Positions 41,691-51,735 are shown, numbered from the stretch's first letter. The stretch: DNA of 64,000 bases from Gemmatimonas sp. (GCA_021154325.1 JAJKIR010000206.1:1-64000), one strand, 5' to 3'. The notes: generated by a model not told the origin, from the letters alone. Program-made: numbers and translations.

Positions 41691-43940
41691 CTGGCCGAAG
41701 CGAAACGCGAGACGCCATCGTGCCGCACGATCGATTGGCCGCGCGACGCCGATGCCGACCAGTCCCCCAAAAAAGGTGAGCCGTGCGTCGACGGTCGCGC
41801 GAATTCCGTGCGTCGCGACTGACTCCGGCTCCGGGCATTCGTTCGGCGAAACACAAGCGATCGATGCGTTGGCGTTCAGCACCCGAACGGCGTCGTGCGC
41901 TCCCTCGGAGGAGATCTCCGTCCAGCCACCTTGCGCGCCGACTGCTACCCCGGGACTGAGCCCTGGAATGACCAGAGATCGAACGATTCGCCAAGGACGG
42001 CGGAGCAGAGGGAAGCCATAGCCGGCGAGCACTCCGGCGGCCGCTGCGCGATCGCCCGCGAAGGCCTTGTAGTCATAGCCGGGTAACGCGTTCTCCCCGC
42101 CCAGTTCGAAGAGCTGCTGCGCAGGCAGCGGCTGACCGGTAACGATGCCGCCATTCGCGCGTGCGGCAATTACGAAGTCACTCAAGTTCTTTCGTGCCGT
42201 CGCCGTCAGCTCACCACGCTGCCAGCGCAGTCCACCACCCGCGACCTCGTACGATGCCACCATCCCGATGCCGGGTTCGAGATAGACACCCGTCACGTCG
42301 GGATGGAGCTCGATCGTGACCGCGCCACGCGCATAATGGCCGGGCAGGCTCCCGCGGTTGACACGGAAGTGTCCGCCGACCACGGGTGAGCGATCGAGCC
42401 GCGCCACCTCGGCCCGATCCTCGCCGATGCCGCCCTCCACCATGACGAGACCTCGGTGCGGCGAGTCGAGCATCCTCGTTAGGCCCAGCGTCGCCACGCG
42501 CCGATCGACGTAGTCTTGGTCGTCGATGCCGCCGAAGAGCGCACCGAAGCCCTCACCGCCGTTCTCGAGCGGCGGCGTGAAGTCGTTCGTGCGCGCCAGT
42601 GCGCGGTCGGCACGGCCCACCGCTGTCCATGATCCCGCCCCGTACGCGACCGAGACGCCGCCCCGCACGGTGCCCTCGGTCCACGCCCAACCGCCGTATG
42701 CGTGTGCCGTGAGCCCAGGAACGGCGTCGCGAAAATGCTCCCCCGCGGCGATTCCAGTGTACGCCCCTTCGACGCGGTTGAAGCGAAACACCTCTTCGAG
42801 CTTCGTCGGAGCGACATCGAAGCGCGGCGCGCCCGTGACACGCCACGCGTCGGGAGCGAGATCATCGAAGTCGGACGCACTCACTTTGCCGGTGGCCGTT
42901 CCCAGCGGTTCGGCCCATTGCCCATAGCCGCTGACACTGTCGGACGGCGCGAACGACAGCCGCCGCCGAAAGTTCAACGAGCTGCGTCTGCCCCCTGCGA
43001 CTCGCGCCGAGTCGGCGGGCTCGGAATCGGTGGAGGCGAATCCCGCCGTGGCATTTATATCCCGAAAGCGCGACACGAGTCGGAAGATTGAACGCTCCGC
43101 GCCTAACGGCGCGAATGTCGCCTGGAACTCGGATCGCTGGAACGAAGGCAGCCAGTACTGGCCATCGACCTCCGCGTTCACGAATTCCACGTACGCCACG
43201 GCGACAACACCCGGAAGGCGCCCGAACGAAAAACGGCGGCCCCGAGTCCCCGCGCTCGCGACGAACTGTCCGCGCATGCGTACGATCTCGTGCCGCTCCG
43301 CGTCGAAGTCGATCTCGCCGTCGAACGCGCCGATTCGCTCGCCAGCGGGGACGGAATCCAGGTATGGCGCGACGCGGACTCTCAGGATTGGGATCGCGCG
43401 CGCTCGCGAATGCAGCACCACGACGGTGTCGCCACCCGAGTACCGGTAGTAGCGAGCCCGGTCCGTCGCCAACGGATGGACCGCGTGCAGGGTGTCGGCG
43501 CCGGATTCTCGACTGGAATCAGCGCCCCCCGTCCGTTGCTTCGCCGACGATCCGATTTGTCCCACGTCTACGCCTAACGTTAGACGATCCCCGTACAGGT
43601 AGGGGACAGTCCAGCTCCGGGCAATCGAGAGCGCCGAATACGGTACGCCCACCGTCTGCGATCGATAGCCGACCACCCGAAGATCGTACTCCGCGGCGCG
43701 ACGCCACGCCGCGTCCATCGCTACTTGCTCCACCTGCGCGACCCGCTCTCTGCCTAACGTGTCTCGGACCAGCAGCGACAGCTCCGATTCGACGCGCGCA
43801 CCGTATCCCACCAATTCGGGCGGCGGCGCGCGGTTCGCCACCACGGCCGCGGCGATGAACGCCTCCAGCGCTGGCGAACTGTAGGTCGCTAGCCGTGGCG
43901 TCGCCGCGGCGAGCTGAAGCAGCAGGAGGGTACCGAGCAT
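41682..43940 (-). CDS. Large outer-membrane beta-barrel protein (Omp85/DUF5686-like)
   Basis: 752 residues. Short signal peptide (MLGTLLLLQLAAATPRLA). N-terminal half (20-330) contains LRVRVAPYLDSVPAGERIGAFDGEIDFDAERHEIVRMRG, suggesting the two-part layout of Bacteroidota DUF5686-type proteins. C-terminal half is a barrel with repeated aromatic strands; LGGENALPGYDYKAFAGDR resembles the Omp85 motif around the VRGF loop, and the protein ends in Phe (RFGQEF), a barrel-assembly signal. Cargo unknown. Contains four copies of the octamer. Upstream ABC-F gene is 33 bp away on the same strand. Confidence 0.72.
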   Translation of the reverse strand: MLGTLLLLQLAAATPRLATYSSPALEAFIAAAVVANRAPPPELVGYGARVESELSLLVRDTLGRERVAQVEQVAMDAAWRRAAEYDLRVVGYRSQTVGVPYSALSIARSWTVPYLYGDRLTLGVDVGQIGSSAKQRTGGADSSRESGADTLHAVHPLATDRARYYRYSGGDTVVVLHSRARAIPILRVRVAPYLDSVPAGERIGAFDGEIDFDAERHEIVRMRGQFVASAGTRGRRFSFGRLPGVVAVAYVEFVNAEVDGQYWLPSFQRSEFQATFAPLGAERSIFRLVSRFRDINATAGFASTDSEPADSARVAGGRRSSLNFRRRLSFAPSDSVSGYGQWAEPLGTATGKVSASDFDDLAPDAWRVTGAPRFDVAPTKLEEVFRFNRVEGAYTGIAAGEHFRDAVPGLTAHAYGGWAWTEGTVRGGVSVAYGAGSWTAVGRADRALARTNDFTPPLENGGEGFGALFGGIDDQDYVDRRVATLGLTRMLDSPHRGLVMVEGGIGEDRAEVARLDRSPVVGGHFRVNRGSLPGHYARGAVTIELHPDVTGVYLEPGIGMVASYEVAGGGLRWQRGELTATARKNLSDFVIAARANGGIVTGQPLPAQQLFELGGENALPGYDYKAFAGDRAAAAGVLAGYGFPLLRRPWRIVRSLVIPGLSPGVAVGAQGGWTEISSEGAHDAVRVLNANASIACVSPNECPEPESVATHGIRATVDARLTFFGGLVGIGVARPIDRAARWRLAFRFGQEF

Positions 43941-43973
43941 CTCATTCTCGCCAGGCCAAGGATCCCTCCGTGC

Positions 43974-45974
43974 TCAGCTCCCACTCGACGCGAGCTCTCG
44001 ATTCAGCGCCTCGACCTCGTCGGTGGCCGCGGTCCAGCGCTCTAATGTCGCGTCCAATTCTCGTTTGGCTGCTTCGAGCTCCCGACCAAGTGTCCGCGCT
44101 TCGCTCGGTCCGGTCGCGCGTGTGTAGAGCTGCGGATCTTCGAGTGCGGCCGAAATGCTGGTAATCTGCCCCTCCAGTGTCCCGATCCGCTCTTCCGTTT
44201 CCTCAACCGCACGCTGTGCTCGGCGCAAATCGCGCGTGAGATCGCGTGGCGACCGTGTGTTCTTCGCCGCTTCCTGGCGGCGCGTTCGTTCCAGCCGCTG
44301 TCGTTCGTGCACGCGGCGAAGCGCAGCGTCTTCACTCGCTCGCACCGCCGCGGCCCGCGCACGCTCCGCGCTCACCGCCTCCCACTCCGCGAATCCACCG
44401 TCGTATTCCGTGATGTGCCGCTCATGCAGCAGCCACAGCCTGTAGGTGAGCGCGCGCAGCAGCTCTCGGTCATGGCTCACGAGGATCACTGTGCCCTCGT
44501 ATCGCTCGAGCGCATCCTCGAGCGCTTCGATCGATTCCACGTCGAGGTGATTCGTCGGCTCGTCGAGGATTAGCAAGTTCGAACGGGAGAGCATCAGCAT
44601 CGCGAGCGCCACACGTGCCCGCTCCCCACCGGACAGGCTCTCGGGGCGTCGCTGCACTTCATCGCCGGAAAAACCGAATCGACCGAGATGACCCTGAACC
44701 ATGCGGCGCTCCCACGTCGGCCGCAAATCAGCGATGATCTCGTAGACTGTCTTCTGCAGGGGCACCTGCGAGAGATCCTGCCGGTAGTAGCCAACGTCGA
44801 TGCCGCTTCCCAGACGGATCTCGCCCGCGCTCGTGTCGTGCCCGCCGACAAGTGCTTTGAGCAACGTCGATTTCCCAGCGCCGTTCGGGCCCACGAGCCC
44901 CAGCACGTCACCTCGGCGTACCGAACCCGTGAAGGATTCGACGAGAATCCGCCTCGCACCAGAGCCCCCATCCGTCACGCTTATCGTCGCGTGATCGGCA
45001 ATCGCCACGCGATCTCCACCCCGCTGCGCGACGTCGAACCGGATCGACATCGCCTCGTCGTCCGTGATCGGAGCGCTCAGCCGCGGAAGACGCGTGAGCC
45101 TCTTCCGTCGGCCTTTTGCCTGACGGCTGTTCTGGCCCGCGATGTTGCGCGCGATGTAGTCCTGCTCGTGCGCGATCGTACGCGCCTGCTTGTCGAAGGC
45201 TCGCTGTTGGCTGAGCCGCCGCTCCTCCCGCTGCACCACGAAGTTCGCGTACCCGCCGACGTAGGGCGTCGCCGAATCACCCTCGAAGTGGAGGATGTGA
45301 TCGGCAACCGCTTGCAGGAACGCGCGATCGTGGCTGATCAGCAGGACAGTAGTCGTGGCGTCGCGCAGGTACTGCTCGAGCCAGCGCGTCGTCTCCAGAT
45401 CGAGGTGGTTCGTGGGCTCGTCGAGCAGAAGCACGTCCCCACCGCGAACCAGCTCCCTCGCCAGTCCGAGTCGCCCTCGCTCGCCGCCGCTCAGCTGCGC
45501 CACTGGCGTCGTGCGCGCTTGCTGCGGATCGAACCCGAGTCCGCTCAGCACCGAGTCAATGCGGGCGGTTGCCTCGTACCCGCCCTCGCGCTCGAAGCGT
45601 TCGAGATCGTGGCCGTATCGCGCCAGAGCCTCTTCTGAGGCATCGGTGCCGAGAGCATGCGCCTGCTCGAGCAGCGATTGCTCGAGCGTGAGCAGTTCAC
45701 TCAGACCGCCCGCAGCTGCCTCCCACACCGTCTCCGCACTGCCGAAATCCCGATGTTGCTCCAGTAGCGAAACGCGGAGCCCTGATTGGCGCACGACGGT
45801 GCCGCGCGTCGGCTGCATTTCTCCAGTGATGAGGCGGAAGAGCGTCGTCTTGCCGGTGCCGTTCCGACCTACGATCCCCCACCGTTCACCGGCGGCGACG
45901 GTGAACGTCACACCCTGAAAGACCTGCGTCGCGCCGAACTCCACCGCGACGTTCGATATCTGAAGCTGCGTCAT
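43974..45974 (-). CDS. ABC-F family ATPase (Uup/YdiF-type)
   Basis: 666 residues from the ATG at 45974 (MTQLQISNVAVEF); the track start is 28 codons further upstream. Two ABC domains in one chain, no membrane segments: GRNGTGKTT and LSGGERGRLGLAREL in the first, GPNGAGKST and LSGGERARVALAML in the second, each with LLDEPTNHLD / ILDEPTNHLD. An inter-domain linker rich in Arg/Gln (QDYIARNIAGQNSRQAKGRRKR) and a C-terminal coiled coil (about 580-665, as in Uup) complete it. ABC-F proteins act on the ribosome E-site or at branched DNA; none is assigned here. Confidence 0.93.
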   Translation of the reverse strand: MTQLQISNVAVEFGATQVFQGVTFTVAAGERWGIVGRNGTGKTTLFRLITGEMQPTRGTVVRQSGLRVSLLEQHRDFGSAETVWEAAAGGLSELLTLEQSLLEQAHALGTDASEEALARYGHDLERFEREGGYEATARIDSVLSGLGFDPQQARTTPVAQLSGGERGRLGLARELVRGGDVLLLDEPTNHLDLETTRWLEQYLRDATTTVLLISHDRAFLQAVADHILHFEGDSATPYVGGYANFVVQREERRLSQQRAFDKQARTIAHEQDYIARNIAGQNSRQAKGRRKRLTRLPRLSAPITDDEAMSIRFDVAQRGGDRVAIADHATISVTDGGSGARRILVESFTGSVRRGDVLGLVGPNGAGKSTLLKALVGGHDTSAGEIRLGSGIDVGYYRQDLSQVPLQKTVYEIIADLRPTWERRMVQGHLGRFGFSGDEVQRRPESLSGGERARVALAMLMLSRSNLLILDEPTNHLDVESIEALEDALERYEGTVILVSHDRELLRALTYRLWLLHERHITEYDGGFAEWEAVSAERARAAAVRASEDAALRRVHERQRLERTRRQEAAKNTRSPRDLTRDLRRAQRAVEETEERIGTLEGQITSISAALEDPQLYTRATGPSEARTLGRELEAAKRELDATLERWTAATDEVEALNRELASSGS

Positions 45975-46014
45975 CGAGGATCGTTTACCACGTTCTGATC
46001 GGCCGACTGTGCGC

Positions 46015-46374
46015 TCACGATGTGGCCCATTGCCGCCACTCGTCCTCGGCGACACCAATCGTCAACCCCTTGGCACCCGGTCCGATCTGTCGGACGAGCG
46101 GCATCCGGAGCAACAACGGCTCCTCGGACAGCTTGTCGAGCCATCGTTCCTCCGACAGACTGGCCGAGCGGAGGCCCAGCTCGCCATAGACGCGCGACGT
46201 ACGATCGATGAGCGCGTCGACACCGAAGCGCTGCGCGAATCGCCGCAGTTCTTGCGCGGAAGCGGCTCGGTCCATGAAATCGACGAAGTGCGTTCTGATC
46301 CGGCGTTCTGAGAAGAAGCGCAGTGCCTTTCTGGTCTCAGCGCTCTTCTTCACTCCGAAAACCTGAACTTCCAT
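46015..46374 (-). CDS. ArsC/Spx-family protein lacking the catalytic cysteine
   Basis: 119 residues, thioredoxin-like ArsC fold: VQVFGVKKSAETRKALRFF, then HFVDFMDRAASAQELRRFAQRFG, LIDRTSRVYGELGL, PLLLRMPLVRQ and GLTIGVAEDEW, which follows the ArsC/Spx/YffB pattern throughout. The Cys that starts the family motif (GxxxCxTCRKA) is replaced by Lys-Ser, so neither arsenate reductase nor Spx redox-switch chemistry is possible. Probably a binding or regulatory paralogue. Same direction as the ABC-F gene, 40 bp upstream of it. Confidence 0.8.
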   Translation of the reverse strand: MEVQVFGVKKSAETRKALRFFSERRIRTHFVDFMDRAASAQELRRFAQRFGVDALIDRTSRVYGELGLRSASLSEERWLDKLSEEPLLLRMPLVRQIGPGAKGLTIGVAEDEWRQWATS

Positions 46375-46423
46375 CGATTAGGTTGCCTTCGTGCGCCGGC
46401 TCAGGCGACAGATAGAAGAATCC

Positions 46424-47458
46424 GTGTCACGCACCCCTCGCGAAGTTACGTATCGGCCTGCGTGGTGGGTACCCGGCCCGCACGCGCAGACGCTCTGGGG
46501 CAAGTTCGCTCGGCGCGCGGCGCCACTCCCCACCCGCGTCGAGCGTTGGTCGACGCCCGACGGTGATTTCATCGACATCCTCCGGCTCGATTCGCCAAGT
46601 CCCGGCGCGCCGCGTCTCTTCCTGCTGCACGGGTTGGAGGGCACCATCCGGTCTCACTACGTCGGCGGGCTGCTGCACGTAGCGCAAAATCGCGGCTGGG
46701 GAGCGGACATGCTCATTTTCCGGGGTTGTGGCGACGAACCGAATCAGGCCCGACGCTTCTACCACTCCGGTGAAACAACCGATCTCGCATTTGCCGTGGA
46801 CAAGATTCTGTCCGAAGATCCCGACGTCGATCTCGTGATGTGCGGAGTGTCCCTGGGCGGAAACGTCCTGTTGAAGTGGTTGGGCGAGCGGCCGGAGATT
46901 ATCCCAGCCCGCGTCAGGGCAGCGGTGGCAATCTCCGTCCCGTTCGATCTGGAGCGTGGCTCGCGCCACATCTCGCGCGGCTTCTCGCGGGTGTACGAGC
47001 GTCATTTCCTGCGCACACTGAGACGCAAAGCCGAGGCGAAGCTCACCCGATACCCTGATCTCTTCGATCGAGCTGCTCTCAGTCGGGCGCGCACGCTGTA
47101 CGACTTCGACGACGTAGTCACGGGGCCAGTTCACGGATTCCGAGACGCTCACGACTACTACAAGCGTTCGAGCTCGCTGCGGTTCCTGCGTCACATCCAA
47201 CGGCCAACGCTTTTGCTGAGCTCACGGGATGACCCGTTCCTACCTCGCGCAGTGCTCGATGAAGTTGCCGAAATCGCGCGGGAGAATTCTTGTTTGACGG
47301 TCGAGTTCACCCGGGGCGGTGGACACGTCGGCTTCGTTCATGGGGTGCCCTGGCGCCCGCTCTACTATGCCGAGCAGCGAGTCGATGAATTCCTTTCCTC
47401 GAATCTCGCGCTGGCTCGGCGGCACGGCGAACCCGGGCCCTCGGCGCTCGGTCGCTGA
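46424..47458 (+). CDS. YheT-like alpha/beta hydrolase
   Basis: 344 residues from a GTG at 46424 with AGAAG upstream; the track start at 46391 is only 16 bp from the divergent ArsC-like start. The N-terminus YRPAWWVPGPHAQTLWGKF is typical of YheT/ABHD1 proteins. Hydrolase elements: LFLLHGLEGTIRSHY, FRGCGDEPNQARRFYHSGE, nucleophile elbow GVSLGGN, SSRDDPFLP (Asp) and GGGHVGFVHG (His). Substrate unknown; relatives are lipases/esterases that act on short acyl chains. Confidence 0.9.
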   Translation: MSRTPREVTYRPAWWVPGPHAQTLWGKFARRAAPLPTRVERWSTPDGDFIDILRLDSPSPGAPRLFLLHGLEGTIRSHYVGGLLHVAQNRGWGADMLIFRGCGDEPNQARRFYHSGETTDLAFAVDKILSEDPDVDLVMCGVSLGGNVLLKWLGERPEIIPARVRAAVAISVPFDLERGSRHISRGFSRVYERHFLRTLRRKAEAKLTRYPDLFDRAALSRARTLYDFDDVVTGPVHGFRDAHDYYKRSSSLRFLRHIQRPTLLLSSRDDPFLPRAVLDEVAEIARENSCLTVEFTRGGGHVGFVHGVPWRPLYYAEQRVDEFLSSNLALARRHGEPGPSALGR

Positions 47459-47616
47459 GTTCCGAGAACCGTCCTTCCTGCACTTTCCTTTGATCTTGCC
47501 GAGGACCACATTCCCGACTCGGAGTGGTCGCTCGACTCGCGCCTCGATTCGTCAAATCATTCTGTTGGAGCGTCCGCTACTGGCTGGCGATCTCACTCGG
47601 AGAAAACCACGTCTCG

Positions 47617-48144
47617 ATGATCGTTCTCTATATCGCCTCGTTCATTGTTGGCCTGTTGATTGGCGTTGCCGTGATGCTCTTCGGAATCGAGCGGCGGCCG
47701 CGCGCGGACGCAGCAGGGGCCGGCGTCTCCTTGCGCGGATGGATCCCTCTCGCGGCCGCTTTCGCCATGGGTTTCGGCGTGGCTGGCTATTCAATTTCGC
47801 GGGCTTTATCCAGCGCGGGCGCGCTCGTTGCCTCATTGGCGGCTGGCGTGGTGGCTGCCGGCCTCGTGCGCTGGTTGGTGGCAAAATCGGCTTCGATGCC
47901 GGTGGAGCACGATGTCGACGATGAGCGCTACGTGCTGCAGGGACACGTGGCTCGCGTCGTCTCGTCCATCGCCGCCGGACACGAGGGTCGTATCAGCTTC
48001 GACTACGGCAGCGAGCAACGAACGCTGCGTGCTCGGAGTTTGGACGACGTTGCGGTTGCTGAAGGTACCGAAGTGGTGATCGAGCGAATCGAAGGCGATC
48101 TGGCGTACGTTGAGCCTTGGCTTCAGGTCGAACAGCGGCTCTAG
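47617..48144 (+). CDS. NfeD-like membrane protein
   Basis: 175 residues from the ATG at 47617. Two or three membrane helices (about 1-23, 41-62, 66-88), then a C-terminal small beta domain (about 105-170: VLQGHVARVVSSIAAGHEGRISF, EGTEVVIERIEGDLAYVEPW) that looks like the OB-fold of NfeD proteins. NfeD proteins usually work with SPFH partners in membrane microdomains. No SPFH gene is adjacent, but one exists at 12200-13318. It is followed 18 bp later by a small zinc-ribbon membrane protein. Confidence 0.65.
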   Translation: MIVLYIASFIVGLLIGVAVMLFGIERRPRADAAGAGVSLRGWIPLAAAFAMGFGVAGYSISRALSSAGALVASLAAGVVAAGLVRWLVAKSASMPVEHDVDDERYVLQGHVARVVSSIAAGHEGRISFDYGSEQRTLRARSLDDVAVAEGTEVVIERIEGDLAYVEPWLQVEQRL

Positions 48145-48162
48145 CCGAGAGGAGAAGTCCTG

Positions 48163-48447
48163 ATGTCGGACGCGGTCATCTTTGCCGTCATCTTCGTCGG
48201 CTTCTTCGTGCTGCGTCTGATCGCGGCGACCGTCGTCTTCTTCTTCATTCTGCCCGAGGGTGACCGCTGCCCCAACTGTGATGCGGTCACGCTGCGGGTC
48301 AAATCGCGCGGTTGGAATCTCGTTATGCCCTGGTTTCGAACCAGTTGGTGCTACGAGTGCGGCTGGCACGGGCTCCTGCGCCATGGTCACCTCACGCCGA
48401 CTGCCCCCGTGACCGTGGCGTCGAAGCAGGGCACGAGAAAGTCATGA
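48163..48447 (+). CDS. Small membrane protein with zinc ribbon
   Basis: 94 residues. GAGAGGAGAAG lies upstream of the ATG. One or two membrane helices (residues 5-32), then CPNCDAV and CYECGWHG, two CxxC knuckles 27 residues apart, likely a zinc ribbon facing the cytoplasm, and a Thr/Pro-rich tail. Forms an operon with the NfeD-like gene. Function unknown. The stop shares the palindrome TCATGA with the stop of the next, convergent gene. Confidence 0.75.
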   Translation: MSDAVIFAVIFVGFFVLRLIAATVVFFFILPEGDRCPNCDAVTLRVKSRGWNLVMPWFRTSWCYECGWHGLLRHGHLTPTAPVTVASKQGTRKS

Positions 48448-48750
48448 TTGTCGTGGCGGCCCGCTGTCGGTCGCGGCGCAAAAAATTCTGAGCCACTCCG
48501 GCCAATTGCCACTCAGCTCGAAGAAGTCTTCGAAGTAAGCGAGGCCACTCGACTCGAGCTCACTGATGAGGTCTGTGAGCGTGTTCTCGCCGGCGATTGG
48601 TCCTATCGCTATGAGAGTGCCTTCGACCCTGAACTCCTCTGGAGTTAGGCTGAGACGCGCATCGATCGATGCCCGATCGAGACCGCTCTTCTCGTAGGCC
48701 GAGCGGCGGATGAACAGCGTTGGCGCACCGCTTGGGACGGCTAGTGGCAT
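48442..48750 (-). CDS. Small hypothetical protein
   Basis: 102 residues from the ATG at 48750 (MPLAVPSGAPTLFIRR); the longer track ORF (48924) overlaps mnmG and is unlikely. Soluble, acidic: LDRASIDARLSLTPEEFRVEGTLIAIGPIAGENTLTDLISELES then GLAYFEDFFELSGNWPEWL. Protein-like composition with hydrophobic positions at helix spacing, but no known family. Convergent with the small membrane protein, overlapping by 6 bp. Confidence 0.55.
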   Translation of the reverse strand: MPLAVPSGAPTLFIRRSAYEKSGLDRASIDARLSLTPEEFRVEGTLIAIGPIAGENTLTDLISELESSGLAYFEDFFELSGNWPEWLRIFCAATDSGPPRQS

Positions 48751-48793
48751 GGCGTTTTGGCTCTCGGTGTGGACCTGAGTATAGCTTTCCTCG

Positions 48794-50743
48794 ATGCCTT
48801 CCTCGACCTCGCCTTCCCCGACCGCGCGCTTCGAAGCGGAGTTGGACGTGATCGTCGTTGGAGCCGGCCATGCCGGAACCGAGGCCGCGGTGGCCGCAGC
48901 GCGAGCTGGCGCGCGCGTCGCCATCGTGACGAGCGCGCTCGAAACGATCGGTCAGATGTCCTGCAATCCGGCGATCGGGGGCGTGGCGAAAGGCACCGTC
49001 GTTCGCGAAGTCGATGCGCTCGGCGGAATAATGGCGCGTGCAACCGACCTTGCGATGCTTCAGTTTCGGATGCTGAATCGCAGCAAGGGACCAGCAGTGT
49101 GGGCGCCGCGGGCGCAGTGCGACAGGGGCCTGTACCGCCGAGCCGTCCGACAGTTGCTCGAGGAGCACGCACGCATAACGACGGTGCAGGGAACGGTCGC
49201 CCGTCTCCTTCTCGATTCGGATTCACGCTCCGTCGCCGGAGTCGAGACTCTCGAGGGACGGCGCTTCGCCGCGCGCTGTGTCGTTATCACTACGGGGACC
49301 TTCCTGCGCGGCCGCATTCACATCGGCACCGAGACGAAGTTTTCCGGTGGTCGCGCCGGGGAGACGGCCGCAACGCACCTTGCCGAACAGCTCGAGGCGG
49401 TTGGCCTAACAGTGGCGCGATTCAAGACCGGCACGCCACCGCGAATTGACGGCCGCACAGTCGACTTCTCTCGATTGGAGCGCCAGGAGAGTGAGATCGA
49501 TCTGTTTGACTATTCGTGGTCGCACTTCTGGCCAGAGCCGCGTCAGCGAGGTGAGATCACGAGGCACCCGCGACAGCTCCCGTGCTGGATCACTTTTCTC
49601 GGGGGGCCGGGCAAGCAGCTGATCGCGGAGAACATCGGCAGATCTGCCATGTATGGAGGCGCGATTGCTTCGCGAGGACCGCGTTACTGTCCCTCCGTCG
49701 AAGATAAGATCGTCAAGTTTCCCGCAGCCGAGCGACACCAGATTTTCCTGGAGCCCGAGGGGCACGATACCTCGGAGCTATACGTGAATGGCCTGTCGAC
49801 ATCGCTCCCGGCCGACGTGCAGCTTCAGATCCTCGGGACGATCCCCGGCCTCGAGAACGTGCGCATGACGCGGGCGGGATACGCAATCGAGTACGACTAT
49901 TACCCCCCGACGCAGCTCGACGCGACGCTTCAGGTGCGGACGCTGCGCGGGTTGTATTTCGCAGGTCAGATCAACGGCACAACGGGGTACGAAGAGGCCG
50001 CGGGACAGGGCACGATCGCCGGTCTGAATGCGGGGCTCACGGCACTTCATCGTGCGCCCGTCATCCTCGGCCGCGAGTCCTCGTACATCGGCGTGCTCGT
50101 CGATGATCTGGTCTCGCGGGGGGTCGACGAGCCATATCGGCTGTTCACGTCACGGTCGGAGTTTCGCCTAACGGTTCGCCAGGACAACGCCCTTCGCCGA
50201 CTGTCGCCGCTTGCGCGCGAGCTCGGATTGTATGATCAGCGCGAGCAGGATGTCATCGCCCGAAGGCTGGCCTCGGAGGACGCCGCGCGACGGACCGCCG
50301 ACGATACGAGTATCTCACCCGCCGCCGCGCAGGCGGTACTGACTCGTGCGGGCAGCACGGCGCTCTCGCATGCTGTCAGGATCTCGGAGGTCGTGAAGCG
50401 GCAGGGCGTGTCGCTCAGCGATCTCTTCCAGGCCTCCGGCGTCGGCGAGACACTCGACCGCGACGCTGTTCTCACGGCGGAGTTGGAGATCAAGTATTCA
50501 GGGTACTTCGAGCGCGAGCGCGAGCAGGCGGAGAAGATGCGTCGTATGGGCCAGTTCCGATTGGATGTCGGGCTGCCTTACGAGGAGATGCTGTCGCTCT
50601 CCTTCGAGGCGCGGCAAAAGCTCTCGACCGCGCGCCCACAAACGCTGGCGCAGGCGTCGCGCATCCCGGGCGTGAGCCCCACCGATCTGCAGAATCTGCT
50701 GATCGAGATCGAGAAGCGTCGCCGTCAGTCCGCGGCCATTTAG
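48794..50743 (+). CDS. mnmG: tRNA uridine-5-carboxymethylaminomethyl modification enzyme MnmG/GidA
   Basis: 649 residues. FAD-binding [19 protein letters not shown] near the N-terminus, [13 protein letters not shown] and the conserved [20 protein letters not shown] with the GidA signature. [18 protein letters not shown] and the C-terminal helical domain ([14 protein letters not shown]-like) follow. With MnmE it modifies U34 of several tRNAs. Full length for the family. Followed by parA-parB with a SIMPL gene between, where rsmG is often found; mnmE is not in the window. Confidence 0.96.
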   Translation: MPSSTSPSPTARFEAELDVIVVGAGHAGTEAAVAAARAGARVAIVTSALETIGQMSCNPAIGGVAKGTVVREVDALGGIMARATDLAMLQFRMLNRSKGPAVWAPRAQCDRGLYRRAVRQLLEEHARITTVQGTVARLLLDSDSRSVAGVETLEGRRFAARCVVITTGTFLRGRIHIGTETKFSGGRAGETAATHLAEQLEAVGLTVARFKTGTPPRIDGRTVDFSRLERQESEIDLFDYSWSHFWPEPRQRGEITRHPRQLPCWITFLGGPGKQLIAENIGRSAMYGGAIASRGPRYCPSVEDKIVKFPAAERHQIFLEPEGHDTSELYVNGLSTSLPADVQLQILGTIPGLENVRMTRAGYAIEYDYYPPTQLDATLQVRTLRGLYFAGQINGTTGYEEAAGQGTIAGLNAGLTALHRAPVILGRESSYIGVLVDDLVSRGVDEPYRLFTSRSEFRLTVRQDNALRRLSPLARELGLYDQREQDVIARRLASEDAARRTADDTSISPAAAQAVLTRAGSTALSHAVRISEVVKRQGVSLSDLFQASGVGETLDRDAVLTAELEIKYSGYFEREREQAEKMRRMGQFRLDVGLPYEEMLSLSFEARQKLSTARPQTLAQASRIPGVSPTDLQNLLIEIEKRRRQSAAI

Positions 50744-50854
50744 CTTCCACACTTGCTCACCGGCCGGCCCGTGCTCTCTGTTTGGGGGGCGGCGGATCCG
50801 GGATCTCAGGTGCGAGCACGGGGTAGGTGGTCTCGAGTCCACGCCGGAGGTACC

Positions 50855-51586
50855 ATGAGAGGCGCGTCTTACATCGCAATATTTAGCGTATGCACAATTC
50901 TCGCGAGCACCGCATCCGTCGCCGCGGCGCAGGCAGCGCGACCGGACAGCGGTCGCGCTGACATCGTCACTGCCGCTACAGGCGAGGCGCAGTTCGTCCC
51001 CGATCGGGCGGCGGTGTACGTCGGCGTCGAGACGCGTGCGGCAACGGCGGCAGCCGCTGCGCGTGACAACGCGCAACGACAACGGGCCGTAATCGATGCC
51101 GTTGTCGCAGCGGGCGTCTCCCGCGAGCAGATATCCACGGAGAACTACAGCGTCACCCCGAACACGCGTTACGACCAAGCCACGCAGCGGAGCACTGTGA
51201 TCGGTTACATCGTGAGCAACGTGGTGCGCGTCGAGGTGCGACGAATCGATCAGGTGGCCGGCGTGCTCGATGCTGCGCTGGCAAAAGGAGCGAATCAGAT
51301 CAACTCTTTGGATTTCTTCGCGTCGAACAGCGATTCCGTGCGGCATGCGGCGATCACCCAGGGAGTGGCGCGTGCTCGCGCCGACGCGGAGACGCTCGCG
51401 CGCGCCGCTGGAGGCTCGCTCGGTGCACTGATCGAATTGAGCACGGCCGACGCTGGCCCTCGGCCGATGTACCGACTGGACGTTCGCAGCACGATGGCCA
51501 CGGCGGCTCCGACGCCAATCGAGCCAGGCCAGCAGCGGGTGCAAGTTACGGTCAACGCTCGCTGGCGATTCACTCCAGGGCGTTGA
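50855..51586 (+). CDS. SIMPL (DUF541) domain periplasmic protein
   Basis: 243 residues from the ATG at 50855, preceded by a perfect GGAGG; the track start is 34 codons upstream. Signal peptide YIAIFSVCTILASTASVAAAQ. SIMPL domain (about 35-240): VTAATGEAQFVPDRAAVYVGVET, ISTENYSVTPNTRYD, VSNVVRVEVRRIDQVAGVLDAAL, GARARADAETLA-like helix and a C-terminal INARWRF-type strand. E. coli YggE of this family affects oxidative stress tolerance. Role here unknown. Confidence 0.87.
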   Translation: MRGASYIAIFSVCTILASTASVAAAQAARPDSGRADIVTAATGEAQFVPDRAAVYVGVETRAATAAAAARDNAQRQRAVIDAVVAAGVSREQISTENYSVTPNTRYDQATQRSTVIGYIVSNVVRVEVRRIDQVAGVLDAALAKGANQINSLDFFASNSDSVRHAAITQGVARARADAETLARAAGGSLGALIELSTADAGPRPMYRLDVRSTMATAAPTPIEPGQQRVQVTVNARWRFTPGR

Positions 51587-51678
51587 GCACCGGTACTAGC
51601 GCCACTTAGGCGCCAGTATACCATGATCCACGTGGCAGCGCCTGCAAGTTATTGACGCGCGGCTGGTCGCGATCTAGA

Positions 51679-51694
51679 GGTTCCACGTGAAACC
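51679..51694. promoter_or_regulatory. parS: parS site 1
   Basis: GGTTCCACGTGAAACC matches the conserved parS core GTTNCACGTGAAAC bound by ParB. Lies about 107 bp upstream of the parA GTG start. The flanking G/C pair replaces the T/A of the B. subtilis consensus but keeps the palindrome. Confidence 0.9.
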
Positions 51695-51719
51695 TCCCAG
51701 ATCCGGGTTTGGTGAGGAT

Positions 51720-51735
51720 CGTTTCACGTGGAACA
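51720..51735. promoter_or_regulatory. parS: parS site 2
   Basis: CGTTTCACGTGGAACA, the same core in inverted orientation, centre 41 bp from site 1 (about four helical turns). Both sites are in the parA leader, so ParB could also control this promoter. Confidence 0.9.
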
